Below, piece after piece: positions 1 to 6,046 of a DNA stretch of 14,855 bases. Within the stretch, counting starts at the first letter, position 1. Every line of letters begins with the position of its first letter. Source of the DNA: Berkiella sp964502705. GTDB lineage: Bacteria > Pseudomonadota > Gammaproteobacteria > Berkiellales > Berkiellaceae. Location of the stretch: NCBI GenBank assembly GCA_964502705.1, contig CAZCXZ010000089.1, forward strand, positions 1 to 14,855, written 5' to 3'. Position numbers and translations under genes: made by a program. Under the pieces are notes generated by a model, which did no database searches, had not been told where the DNA came from, and worked only from the letters and a program-made list of their open reading frames with translations.

Positions 1-202
1 GGTCTGCGATTGTAGGTCGTCCAAGGGGAAAACCCTAGTACGTGGATCTACGCAAGCCAGTGGAGTGGCTTTGACTTTTTAACAAAGATCAGAGAGCAGT
101 GTAGGGATGTAGGGATGCATAGTTAGTGTCGGCTAGGGTGCTGCTATGTCGCAAATAATCCAAAGTTACTGTCAAATACCCACTCACCTGCAAAGCCTAG
201 CT
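1..202. other. Non-coding flank, downstream of the metalloprotease gene
   Basis: I see no gene in these 202 bases. They are more AT-rich than the operon further right. They hold a tandem 8-bp direct repeat (GTAGGGAT twice, 101-116), a 5-bp inverted repeat CTTTG/CAAAG (69-73 and 83-87), and an imperfect palindrome around CGTGGATCTACG (about 41-52) next to AGGGGAAAACCCT. No clear intrinsic terminator for the minus-strand metalloprotease gene is visible. The palindrome could belong to the promoter of a gene left of the window, which is a guess. Confidence 0.4.
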
Positions 203-940
203 TCAATAGTCCCAGACTTCATGGCCAAGAATGCCGCTATTGAGAGCCTCACGGCGCATGCGCCAATCTGACAGGAAACGATCCATCAGAGCGCCAAATC
301 GCTCCGTATGGTTACGCTCCAGCAGGTGCACCAATTCATGCACCACGATGTATTCGAGGCATTGCACTGGCTTTTTGGCAAGCTCCAAGTTCAGCCATAT
401 TCGCGCTGTAGCGGTGTTGCAGCTTCCCCACTTGGTCTTCATCTTTTTGATTCCCCAACTGGTGGCCCGGACCCCCAGCAGATGCTCCCATTTCTCCATC
501 AGGGGCGGAATCAGGGCTTTAAGCTGCTCGCGATACCAGCGCAGCAGGACGGTTTCACGCTGCGCAGCGACAGTATCCGGCCGCACGAACAGATCTAAAG
601 TTGCGATGCCACGCACCGCTACTGCGGACGCGGCCTTGCCCGTATGCACCCGCAGGCGATAACGCTTGCCCAGAAAGTAGTGGCTTTCTCCATTGACCAT
701 CTCCCTCTGACTCTGGCGAGGTTGTTCGACAAACCTGGCCTTCTGGCGTTTGATCCAGCCCAGCTTGTCGATCACAGCCAACCTGACCGCGTCGTCATCA
801 ACTACCAGCGGTGCAGCCACCCGTACCCGGCCATTAGGGGGGTACACCCCCAGATGCAGGTTCTTGATGTCCTTGCGAACCACTTCGATCGACAGCGCAC
901 CGATGCGAATGTTGTGCGCAGGGCGGGTTTCAGTACTCAT
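203..940 (-). CDS. YgjP/DUF45-type zinc metalloprotease (M48-like), 245 aa
   Basis: Predicted cytoplasmic zinc-dependent hydrolase of the YgjP (DUF45, SprT/M48-like) family. The zinc site is plain: HELVH at residues 201-205 gives two histidine ligands and the catalytic glutamate, and H211 in the following ERNH is a likely third ligand. The family WGSC motif is at 171-174, preceded by the lysine-rich KKMKTK stretch. No signal peptide or membrane segment is seen, and 245 residues is normal for the family. The ATG start overlaps the end of the HsdR remnant by 11 bp, so the two were probably translated together. Homologues are often found directly after hsdR in type I restriction loci (from memory of the family), which fits. 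The physiological substrate of the family is not known to me. The gene appears intact although its partner is truncated. Confidence 0.88.
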   Translation of the reverse strand: MSTETRPAHNIRIGALSIEVVRKDIKNLHLGVYPPNGRVRVAAPLVVDDDAVRLAVIDKLGWIKRQKARFVEQPRQSQREMVNGESHYFLGKRYRLRVHTGKAASAVAVRGIATLDLFVRPDTVAAQRETVLLRWYREQLKALIPPLMEKWEHLLGVRATSWGIKKMKTKWGSCNTATARIWLNLELAKKPVQCLEYIVVHELVHLLERNHTERFGALMDRFLSDWRMRREALNSGILGHEVWDY

Positions 941-1553
941 GCTGGTGTTTCACGATGCCCAGAATGCGGTCGGTTTCTGCGCCCAGTGTCGGCACAGGCT
1001 GAGAATCGCCGGAATCGCGTGCGAGCTGGGTAGACGCAGGAGGTACCGCAGCGGCAAGAACGAAGCGAATCGCCGGCCTGACTTTCCGGGTCTTGATGGT
1101 GTTGTTGCGCCAACCATCCATGCGGTTGCTGTTGACGCCGGCGTCTACCGACAAAGCCAGTGCTTCGTCTTTGCCCAGATTGTTGTACAGCGCCCGCTGT
1201 GCCGCTGTTTTCATGCTGGCCGGGTAGCCTCCCGGTCCGCCGCCAGGCATGGTCGCGTCTCTGGTCAGGTTGGCTATTTTTTCAAGATATTCCTTGTAGC
1301 TCACCACGCCCTTGCGCCGCTGTTCGATCAAGGCATCCAGCAGCTTGGACATCTTGTCGTAGTAGGCGGGGTCTACCGGAGACTCATTGATGATCAGTTT
1401 GCGCACATTGTTTTCAATGGCTTCAGCCACGGCCTCGTCGCGCTTCAATATGGCCTTGAGCTTTTGCTCAGCAGCATCGGGACCACGTTCAACAATCAGC
1501 TGAATCAGGCTCATGTCATCGAAGGCAGAGATTTTTTCACTCTCTCCAACCTA
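930..1553 (-). pseudogene. hsdR: Type I restriction endonuclease HsdR, C-terminal remnant
   Basis: The reading frame encodes what looks like the last fifth of a type I restriction subunit R, the ATP-dependent translocase/nuclease. Recognisable C-terminal features are SLIQLIVERG, ENNVRKLIINESP, YYDKMSKLLDALIEQRRK, a proline/glycine-rich PGGG segment, ALYNNLGKDEALAL and a terminal RILGIVKHQHEY. The first Met lies at 1514, but the frame stays open for 12 more codons upstream (ending EKISAFDD, also HsdR-like) before a TAG at 1551-1553. The fragment therefore is not a natural short gene: homology runs up to or near the stop. Full HsdR proteins are roughly 1000 residues, and the nuclease and helicase domains are missing with no continuation recognised upstream. 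No hsdM or hsdS is present in the window. Translation of a 194-residue peptide from the internal Met remains possible but is unlikely to give restriction activity. Confidence 0.85.
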
Positions 1554-2058
1554 TGGGAAACGTTGGGCTTGGACGCGCTCGACCGAGATAGGCCAGAGAC
1601 GCTGGTCGCGCTCAAGAAGCGCCTTGCAGAAGCGAGGGAAAACGTTCAGAGCTCCCACCCGCACAGCGGCGACGGTTGAAGGTGATTGTGGTCGCCCGGT
1701 CCGTCAAATGATCGGCGGGAGGTTTAGGTCTGCGGTCGCCGGCCGCCGTTTTCCCTATTGCGCTCGGGCCGCTTTGCAGCAGGAGCAGCCGCTGAGGCAG
1801 ACGTCCCGCGTCTGGAAGAAGGCAAAAGTGGTTTGCCCGAAAGCCGCCTCTCGCGACCGACCGCAAGTGGCCGAATTGTGTCATGGTGACTCCTTCTGAA
1901 CTGGGCCCGTTACTGTCCTTGGATTCTGCGGAAAGCAGTCATCAAAAACGCTGCCACTCTGGGTAACAAGATTCCGGAACCCGTATTCTCGGTGCCAGGC
2001 GGTTACGGAGGGATTGGAAGCTCACCCTAGAATGGTGGTTTCAAATGATGAGCCTCAG
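1554..2058. other. About 500 bp without a convincing gene, beside the hsdR break
   Basis: No ORF here has a recognisable family. Two short stretches just beyond the HsdR break read in a protein-like way. On the plus strand, roughly 1537-1679, there is a segment with LWETLGLDAL and ALKKRLAEAREN that ends in TGA. On the minus strand the same DNA gives an open stretch with NVFPRFCKALLERD. Both cannot be real, and neither has a start or ribosome-binding site. The stretch most likely represents gene debris from the event that removed most of hsdR. The last part (about 1900-2058) should contain the promoter of the SWIB gene, but I see no clear -35/-10 pair. Confidence 0.4.
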
Positions 2059-2316
2059 ATGACCACTGCCAAGAAGCAAACAGCATTCAACCGTGCCCTC
2101 ACTCCCAGCGCCGAGCTGGCCGCTGTGATTGGTGCAACGCCTCAACCCCGCACAGAAGTGGTAAAGCTCATGTGGGAGTACATCAAGGCTAATAACCTGC
2201 AGAACCCGAAGAACAAGCGAAACATCTTGGCTGACGCCAAGCTCAAGGCCGTCTTCGGAAAGGATGAAGTCACCATGTTCGAGATGACCGGGCTGGTGGG
2301 CAAGCACCTGAGCTAA
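2059..2316 (+). CDS. Small SWIB/MDM2-domain protein, 85 aa
   Basis: Small basic protein made almost entirely of one SWIB/MDM2 domain (about residues 14-84). Diagnostic blocks are LTPSAELAAVIG, PRTEVVKLMWEYIK, NLQNPKNKRNI, the D-x-KLKAVFG turn and the C-terminal MFEMTGLVGKHL. Stand-alone SWIB proteins occur in betaproteobacteria and chlamydiae and are assumed to bind DNA or nucleoid proteins; their role is not established. I choose the ATG at 2059 because MTTAKK resembles the lysine-rich start of related proteins. An in-frame ATG at 2032 or TTG at 2014 would add 9 or 15 residues with no family resemblance. A GGAGGG lies at 2007-2012, too far from 2059 and too close to 2014 to be decisive. The gene is flanked by gene-poor DNA and stands alone. 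Confidence 0.85.
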   Translation: MTTAKKQTAFNRALTPSAELAAVIGATPQPRTEVVKLMWEYIKANNLQNPKNKRNILADAKLKAVFGKDEVTMFEMTGLVGKHLS

Positions 2317-2686
2317 CTGGACACCACGGGGCCCTCAGCAAGCATCGATACCAAGAGCACTTCGCGCGTTCCGGGCACGTCGAGCGTGGGGGCAGCTCGC
2401 ACTTCCATCGCCAGGATCAGACTCGAACTACAAACGGGCACTACCGACTGCCATGTCTTCAGCCAACGTCCGCTAGTTACCGGATACAGTTGTTCGGCCG
2501 CTCCGACCGATCTCGTGCTTTCGGCCGTCTACCAGTCACCGCTTTGCTCGAGCTTAGTCAGACGAACGGCCGGTCCGACAAGCAGCGCTAGACGTAGCGA
2601 CATTGAATGCCATCAGACTTGGGCATTGCGAGATGCGATGTCTAGGCGTTCCAAAATCGACGCAGATTGAATGAACCCGGGCAATC
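2317..2686. other. 370-bp intergenic stretch, no gene recognised
   Basis: No ORF here resembles a known protein; the longest plus-strand frame (2386-2670) has a serine/arginine-rich, low-information translation and no ribosome-binding site. A short inverted repeat, AGATTG (2664-2669) with CAATCT (2682-2687), overlaps the stop codon of the minus-strand regulator gene. It lacks a U-tract and I do not call it a terminator. Several CGGCC-type short words recur, but I could not define a repeat unit. Confidence 0.4.
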
Positions 2687-3625
2687 TCAATAGAGAAGGT
2701 CGACACCCTCCCATGCACCCGACACCACCAATTGCCGGATAGTCTCCTTGAGCTCGGCCCGCACTGCCGCGGCGGCGGGGGACAAGCGTTCGGGAACCAC
2801 CGAGTACAGGTAGTTCTGGCGCTTCAGATTGGCATCCGAAATGGGCAGGCAGCGCCAGCCTTCGCGCAGTTGGCCGGCCAGCAGCGCCGCAGCCATCGGT
2901 TTGATGGTTGCGCCCATGCCCTCGTAGACACAGGCCATTAGAAGTGATAGGGAGTCGATCTCGGCCACGACTTGCGCCGACAGGTTGCGTTGTTCGAACT
3001 CCGCAGTGATGCGCCGGCGCAGGCCGTGGATGCCGGTAGGCAGGATCAGTGGCAACTGAGCGGCTTCAGAGATGCTGAGCTTGACGCGCCGCTCGGCCAC
3101 CAGGTCGCTATGTGTGGGCAACAGCACAAACAACTCCTCCTCGACCAATGGATCGGCCGGCAGCTCAGGAATGGCGTCGCGACCGAAAAGAATCACCAAG
3201 TCCAGCTGGCCAAGCTGCATCATCTGCCGCAGGTGCCCGCTCATGCCCTCGACCACGTTGAGCACGATGCCGGGGTATTTTTCGCGGATTCTTCGCACGA
3301 AGGGCACACCCACGGCACAGATGGTGGTGGCGGCGAGACCGACGGAGACCATACCGTGGACTGTGCCTGCCTCCTGACGCGCAACCGAGAGTGCCTGGTC
3401 GAGCTGGCGCAGCATGAAACGCGCATGGTGATGCAGTGCCGTACCGTTTTCGGTAGGCGTGACGCCCTTGGAGGTGCGGATCAGCAACGGCTTGCCCACT
3501 TCTGCCTCGAGTTTCGCGAGTTGCTGGCTCAGCGCCGGCTGCGCAATGTAAAGCTGGCGCGAGGCTTTTGCAAGGCTGCCGCTTTCAATGATCTGCACAA
3601 AGTACTTGAGTTGTCTGAGGTCCAT
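2687..3625 (-). CDS. LysR-family transcriptional regulator, NAC-like, 312 aa
   Basis: DNA-binding regulator, probably of the divergent transport/catabolic operon. The N-terminal winged helix-turn-helix (about residues 1-60) carries MDLRQLKYFVQI, GSLAKASRQLYIAQPALSQQ and LEAEVGKPLLIRT, closest in my memory to the NAC/Cbl branch of LysR proteins. The rest (about 90-300) is the usual LysR substrate-binding fold that senses a small co-inducer. The start is the ATG at 3625, because MDLRQLKYF is the canonical family start and GGAGA sits about 8 nt before it. An upstream in-frame ATG at 3712 would add 29 residues atypical of the family and would cover the presumed operator. Length matches the family (about 300). 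It is transcribed away from the transporter genes across a 152-bp shared promoter region with an ATA-N9-TAT site. A role as co-inducer-dependent activator is inferred from the arrangement. Confidence 0.92.
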   Translation of the reverse strand: MDLRQLKYFVQIIESGSLAKASRQLYIAQPALSQQLAKLEAEVGKPLLIRTSKGVTPTENGTALHHHARFMLRQLDQALSVARQEAGTVHGMVSVGLAATTICAVGVPFVRRIREKYPGIVLNVVEGMSGHLRQMMQLGQLDLVILFGRDAIPELPADPLVEEELFVLLPTHSDLVAERRVKLSISEAAQLPLILPTGIHGLRRRITAEFEQRNLSAQVVAEIDSLSLLMACVYEGMGATIKPMAAALLAGQLREGWRCLPISDANLKRQNYLYSVVPERLSPAAAAVRAELKETIRQLVVSGAWEGVDLLY

Positions 3626-3657
3626 GGGCCTGTCTCCGGTGGCGATGCCGAGAGCAT

Positions 3658-3672
3658 ATAAGAAATAGCTAT
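3658..3672. promoter_or_regulatory. Candidate LysR/NAC-type operator, ATA-N9-TAT
   Basis: The 15-bp site ATA-AGAAATAGC-TAT contains the general LysR motif T-N11-A (T3659, A3671) and matches the ATA-N9-TAT core described for NAC. Its right half includes the perfect 8-bp palindrome ATAGCTAT. It lies 33 bp before the regulator start. It is centred about 65 bp before a transcription start inferred from the TAGAAT at 3718, the usual place of a LysR recognition site. Binding is inferred. Confidence 0.55.
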
Positions 3673-3684
3673 AGCCCATCTCGG

Positions 3685-3697
3685 AAAACAGTATTTT
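3685..3697. promoter_or_regulatory. Second dyad, AAAA-N5-TTTT, possible LysR activation site
   Basis: The symmetric AAAACAGTATTTT is centred at 3691, 26 bp (about 2.5 helical turns) from the centre of the ATA-N9-TAT site. It falls just upstream of the expected -35 region of the transporter promoter. LysR proteins commonly occupy a strong distal site and a weaker site near -35, so this is a candidate for the second. The dyad has only four bases per arm, so chance is possible. Confidence 0.35.
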
Positions 3698-3717
3698 CGC
3701 TTTGCAGCCCATCTTCC

Positions 3718-3723
3718 TAGAAT
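3718..3723 (+). promoter_or_regulatory. Candidate -10 element of the transporter operon
   Basis: TAGAAT matches the sigma-70 -10 consensus at five of six positions. At 17 bp spacing the -35 position reads TTTCGC, a poor match, which would suit an activator-dependent promoter. No other good -35/-10 pair is visible between the two divergent genes. Confidence 0.4.
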
Positions 3724-3742
3724 TCGCAGGCCATCAAAGATT

Positions 3743-3757
3743 TGGCCGCTTCGGCCA
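3743..3757 (+). repeat. Perfect inverted repeat in the mRNA leader
   Basis: TGGCCG-CTT-CGGCCA is a perfect 6-bp inverted repeat with a 3-nt spacer. It ends 7 bp before the AAGGAG ribosome-binding site of the binding-protein gene. It could be a short 5' hairpin stabilising the transcript, or a binding site for another regulator. No T-run follows, so it is not a terminator. Confidence 0.5.
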
Positions 3758-3777
3758 CTACAACAAGGAGACAAGAC

Positions 3778-5049
3778 ATGAAACAGGACAACAAGGCTGG
3801 CATGGCCGCATTGCAGTCGCCGGAGCGGCGCAGGGCCTTGAAAGCAGGCGCGGCGGTTGCCGGCGTTTCAGCGCTGGGCCTACCGGCGCTGGTTGCCGCA
3901 CAGGCGGAGAAGATCAAAATCGGCCACCTGACGCCACTGACCGGCTTCCTCGGTGCGCTCGGCGACTATGCCGTTCAGGGCATCAAGATGGCCGCCGAGG
4001 AGATCAATGCCGCTGGCGGCGTGATGGGCCGCCAGCTCGACGTCATCAGCGAAGACTCGGTCAATCCGCAGACGGCTTCTTCCAAGGCGCAGCGCATGAT
4101 AGAGCGCGACAAGGTGACGGTGCTGATGGGCGAGATCAACTCCGCTTCGGCCCTGACCATCGCCCAGGTCGCGGCGCGCAACAAGACCCTGTTCATGAGC
4201 ATCGGCGCGCGCTCCGATGCGCTGCGCGGCAAGGACTGCAACCGCTACACCTTCCACGTCGACATTCCGGTGACAGTGATGGTCAACGCCGCCGGCGAGG
4301 CGCTGCTGCGCGAAGGCCTGGTCAAGGGAAAGAAGATTTATGCCCTGACCTCCGATTACCTGTTCGGCCACGATCTGTCGCGCCAGGCTAAACGGTTCTT
4401 CGCTGCCAACGGCGGCACGGTCATCGGTGACGAGCTGGTGCCGACCGACCTGACCGACTTCAGCGCGCAGCTGCTCAAGATCCGACAAGCCAAACCGGAT
4501 CTGATCGCCACCAACCTCGGCGGCAACCAGGTGACCAACTTCGTCAAGCAGTACGCCGAGTTCGGCCTGCAGTTCCCTGTGGCCGGGTTCAACCTGAACA
4601 CCGCCGACGCCTGGGCGGCCGGCGAGGGCAATCTCGGCGGCATCTGGCCGACGGTCTGGCACCACGAGCTCAAGACCCCAGGCTCGCAGGCCTTCGTCGA
4701 GAAGTTCACCAAGAAATACGGCCGCATCCCCGAGAACCACGCCTGGATCGAGTACGTCTCGCTCAAGATGATGGCCCAGGCCATGACCGCCACCAAGTCG
4801 ACCGACAGCGAAAAGCTGATTGCCTACTTCGAGTCGGAAGCCCAGTTCGATGTGCTCAAGGCGCGCAAGGCCTACTTCCGCAGCTGGGACCACCAGCTGA
4901 TGCAGGAGGCCTACCCGTTCACGGTCAAGCCCAAGGGCCAGTCCAAAAACAAGCAGGACTTCCTGCAGTTTGGCGAGGCCGTGCCGGCAGCGAATGAACC
5001 GCTGGACAAACTCGCGCCGCCCAAGTCGGAGAGTGCCTGCAAGATGTAA
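3778..5049 (+). CDS. Liv-type ABC transporter substrate-binding protein, 423 aa
   Basis: Periplasmic receptor that delivers ligand to the LivH/LivMGF proteins encoded next. The N-terminus carries a twin-arginine-like motif ERRRALKAG (residues 16-24), then a hydrophobic stretch ending ALVAAQA, so export, perhaps by Tat, with cleavage near residue 41-43 is likely. The mature part opens with IKIGHLTPLTGFLG and continues with GIKMAAEEINAAGG, the start of a type-1 periplasmic-binding fold of the Leu/Ile/Val-binding group. The ATG at 3778 is chosen because AAGGAG lies 7 nt upstream; the in-frame TTG at 3742 lacks this. At 423 residues it is somewhat longer than LivK (about 370), as is common among receptors for aromatic or other organic acids in this group. 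Ligand cannot be read from sequence. It is first in the operon and followed by a strong terminator-like hairpin. Confidence 0.92.
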   Translation: MKQDNKAGMAALQSPERRRALKAGAAVAGVSALGLPALVAAQAEKIKIGHLTPLTGFLGALGDYAVQGIKMAAEEINAAGGVMGRQLDVISEDSVNPQTASSKAQRMIERDKVTVLMGEINSASALTIAQVAARNKTLFMSIGARSDALRGKDCNRYTFHVDIPVTVMVNAAGEALLREGLVKGKKIYALTSDYLFGHDLSRQAKRFFAANGGTVIGDELVPTDLTDFSAQLLKIRQAKPDLIATNLGGNQVTNFVKQYAEFGLQFPVAGFNLNTADAWAAGEGNLGGIWPTVWHHELKTPGSQAFVEKFTKKYGRIPENHAWIEYVSLKMMAQAMTATKSTDSEKLIAYFESEAQFDVLKARKAYFRSWDHQLMQEAYPFTVKPKGQSKNKQDFLQFGEAVPAANEPLDKLAPPKSESACKM

Positions 5050-5063
5050 GTCGCCAGCGCGGT

Positions 5064-5095
5064 GCCGCCCGCCGTAGCGGGCGGCCTTCTTCTTT
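5064..5095 (+). terminator. Intercistronic intrinsic terminator/attenuator
   Basis: A perfect 9-bp GC stem (GCCGCCCGC 5064-5072, GCGGGCGGC 5077-5085) with the loop CGTA is followed by CTTCTTCTTTT. It begins 15 bp after the stop of the binding-protein gene. The plus-strand genes continue beyond it with no obvious new promoter. It therefore probably stops part of the transcription, and protects the upstream mRNA end, so that receptor exceeds permease. Confidence 0.8.
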
Positions 5096-5170
5096 TGTCT
5101 GACTGAAACCTCTGCGCGCCCCAGCGGCGTGCGGACCTGCTTACCTCCCTCTCTTTCTCTCTGGATCGCC

Positions 5171-6046
5171 ATGGAAATCATGTTTTTGCTCGAGCAGGTC
5201 GTCAACGGCCTGGTGCTGGGCGGGTATTACCTGCTGCTGGCGCTGGGCCTGTCATTGATCTTCAGCGTCGGCGGCATCGTCAACCTGGCGCATGGCGCCT
5301 TTTATGCGCTGGGCGCCTACCTGTCGCTGGAAGTCATCAAGTACACCGGCTTCGGCGGCAGCATCTTCATCACCCCTTTGCTGGTGGGCCTGCTGGGCAT
5401 CCTGTTCGAGCGCTACCTGCTGCGCCGCTTCTACACGGCCGACCCCATTCTCAGCCTGCTGGTCACCTTCGGCCTGGCTCTGGTGGCCGAGCAGGCGCTG
5501 CGCATGATCTGGGGTTCGGCGCCGCTGCCGTCCACCATGCCGCCCGAATTCAAGGGCAGCGTGATCCTGGGCGACTTTATGTTTTCCAGATACCGGCTCT
5601 TCATCCTGGGCGTGGTGACTGTGGTGATGGCCGGCATCTGGCTGTTGTTGCACAAAACCTCTTTTGGCCGCGTAGTGCGCGCGGGTGTGCAAAAGCCGGA
5701 CATGGTGGCGGTACTGGGCATCAAGCTGCAGCCTTACATGACCGCCGTGGTCATGATGGGCGTAGCCACGGCCGCACTGGGCGGCGTGTTGTTCGGCCCG
5801 ATTGCCATCGTGCATCCGGCCATGGGCATGGAGATCATGACGGTGGCCTTCGTGGTGGTGGTGATCGGCGGCTTGGGCAGCTTCTGGGGTGTGGTGCTGG
5901 CGGCCTTGCTGGTGGGTGTGGTGCGAGGCATCACCACCCACTTCCTGCCGGCGGCCAGCGAAGCCTCCATGTATGTGCTGATGTTCCTCGTGCTGATGTT
6001 TCGGCCGCGCGGCCTGTTGGGTGAGCGCATCGAGCGCTTCGAATGA
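5171..6046 (+). CDS. livH: LivH-type branched-chain ABC permease, 291 aa
   Basis: Inner-membrane permease, one half of the translocation channel with the LivM domain of the next gene. The sequence is highly hydrophobic with about eight predicted membrane segments. It opens with the family block VVNGLVLGGYYLLLALGLSL and continues with GIVNLAHGAFYALGAY. The cytoplasmic coupling loop reads GRVVRAGVQKPDMVAVLGI, and the C-terminus ends FRPRGLLGERIERFE. The ATG at 5171 gives a family-like N-terminus; an in-frame GTG at 5129 would add 14 residues, and the ATG at 5180 is also possible. No strong ribosome-binding site precedes any of them, suggesting moderate initiation. Its stop overlaps the next start (ATGA, 6043-6046), so translation is coupled. 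The gene name denotes family only; the cargo need not be branched-chain amino acids. Confidence 0.92.
   Translation: MEIMFLLEQVVNGLVLGGYYLLLALGLSLIFSVGGIVNLAHGAFYALGAYLSLEVIKYTGFGGSIFITPLLVGLLGILFERYLLRRFYTADPILSLLVTFGLALVAEQALRMIWGSAPLPSTMPPEFKGSVILGDFMFSRYRLFILGVVTVVMAGIWLLLHKTSFGRVVRAGVQKPDMVAVLGIKLQPYMTAVVMMGVATAALGGVLFGPIAIVHPAMGMEIMTVAFVVVVIGGLGSFWGVVLAALLVGVVRGITTHFLPAASEASMYVLMFLVLMFRPRGLLGERIERFE

Noticed and set aside
101..116. Doubled GTAGGGAT as the beginning of a repeat array or attachment site
   Set aside because: Only two copies are present, with no further units, spacers, integrase or tRNA nearby.
750..1679. 309-codon plus-strand frame across the metalloprotease and HsdR remnant
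   Set aside because: Most of it is antisense to recognisable HsdR and YgjP sequence. Only its last part, beyond the break, is kept as an open question.
2386..2670. 94-codon plus-strand frame between the SWIB and LysR genes
   Set aside because: No ribosome-binding site, no family resemblance, Ser/Arg/Thr-rich random-looking translation.
2664..2687. Inverted repeat AGATTG/CAATCT as terminator of the regulator gene
   Set aside because: Weak 6-bp AT-containing stem with a 12-nt loop, overlapping the stop codon and lacking a U-tract.
3880..5205. 441-codon minus-strand open frame opposite the binding-protein gene
   Set aside because: Low-information, Arg/Leu/Gly-rich translation without family resemblance. 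It covers the intercistronic hairpin and lies opposite a clear receptor gene.
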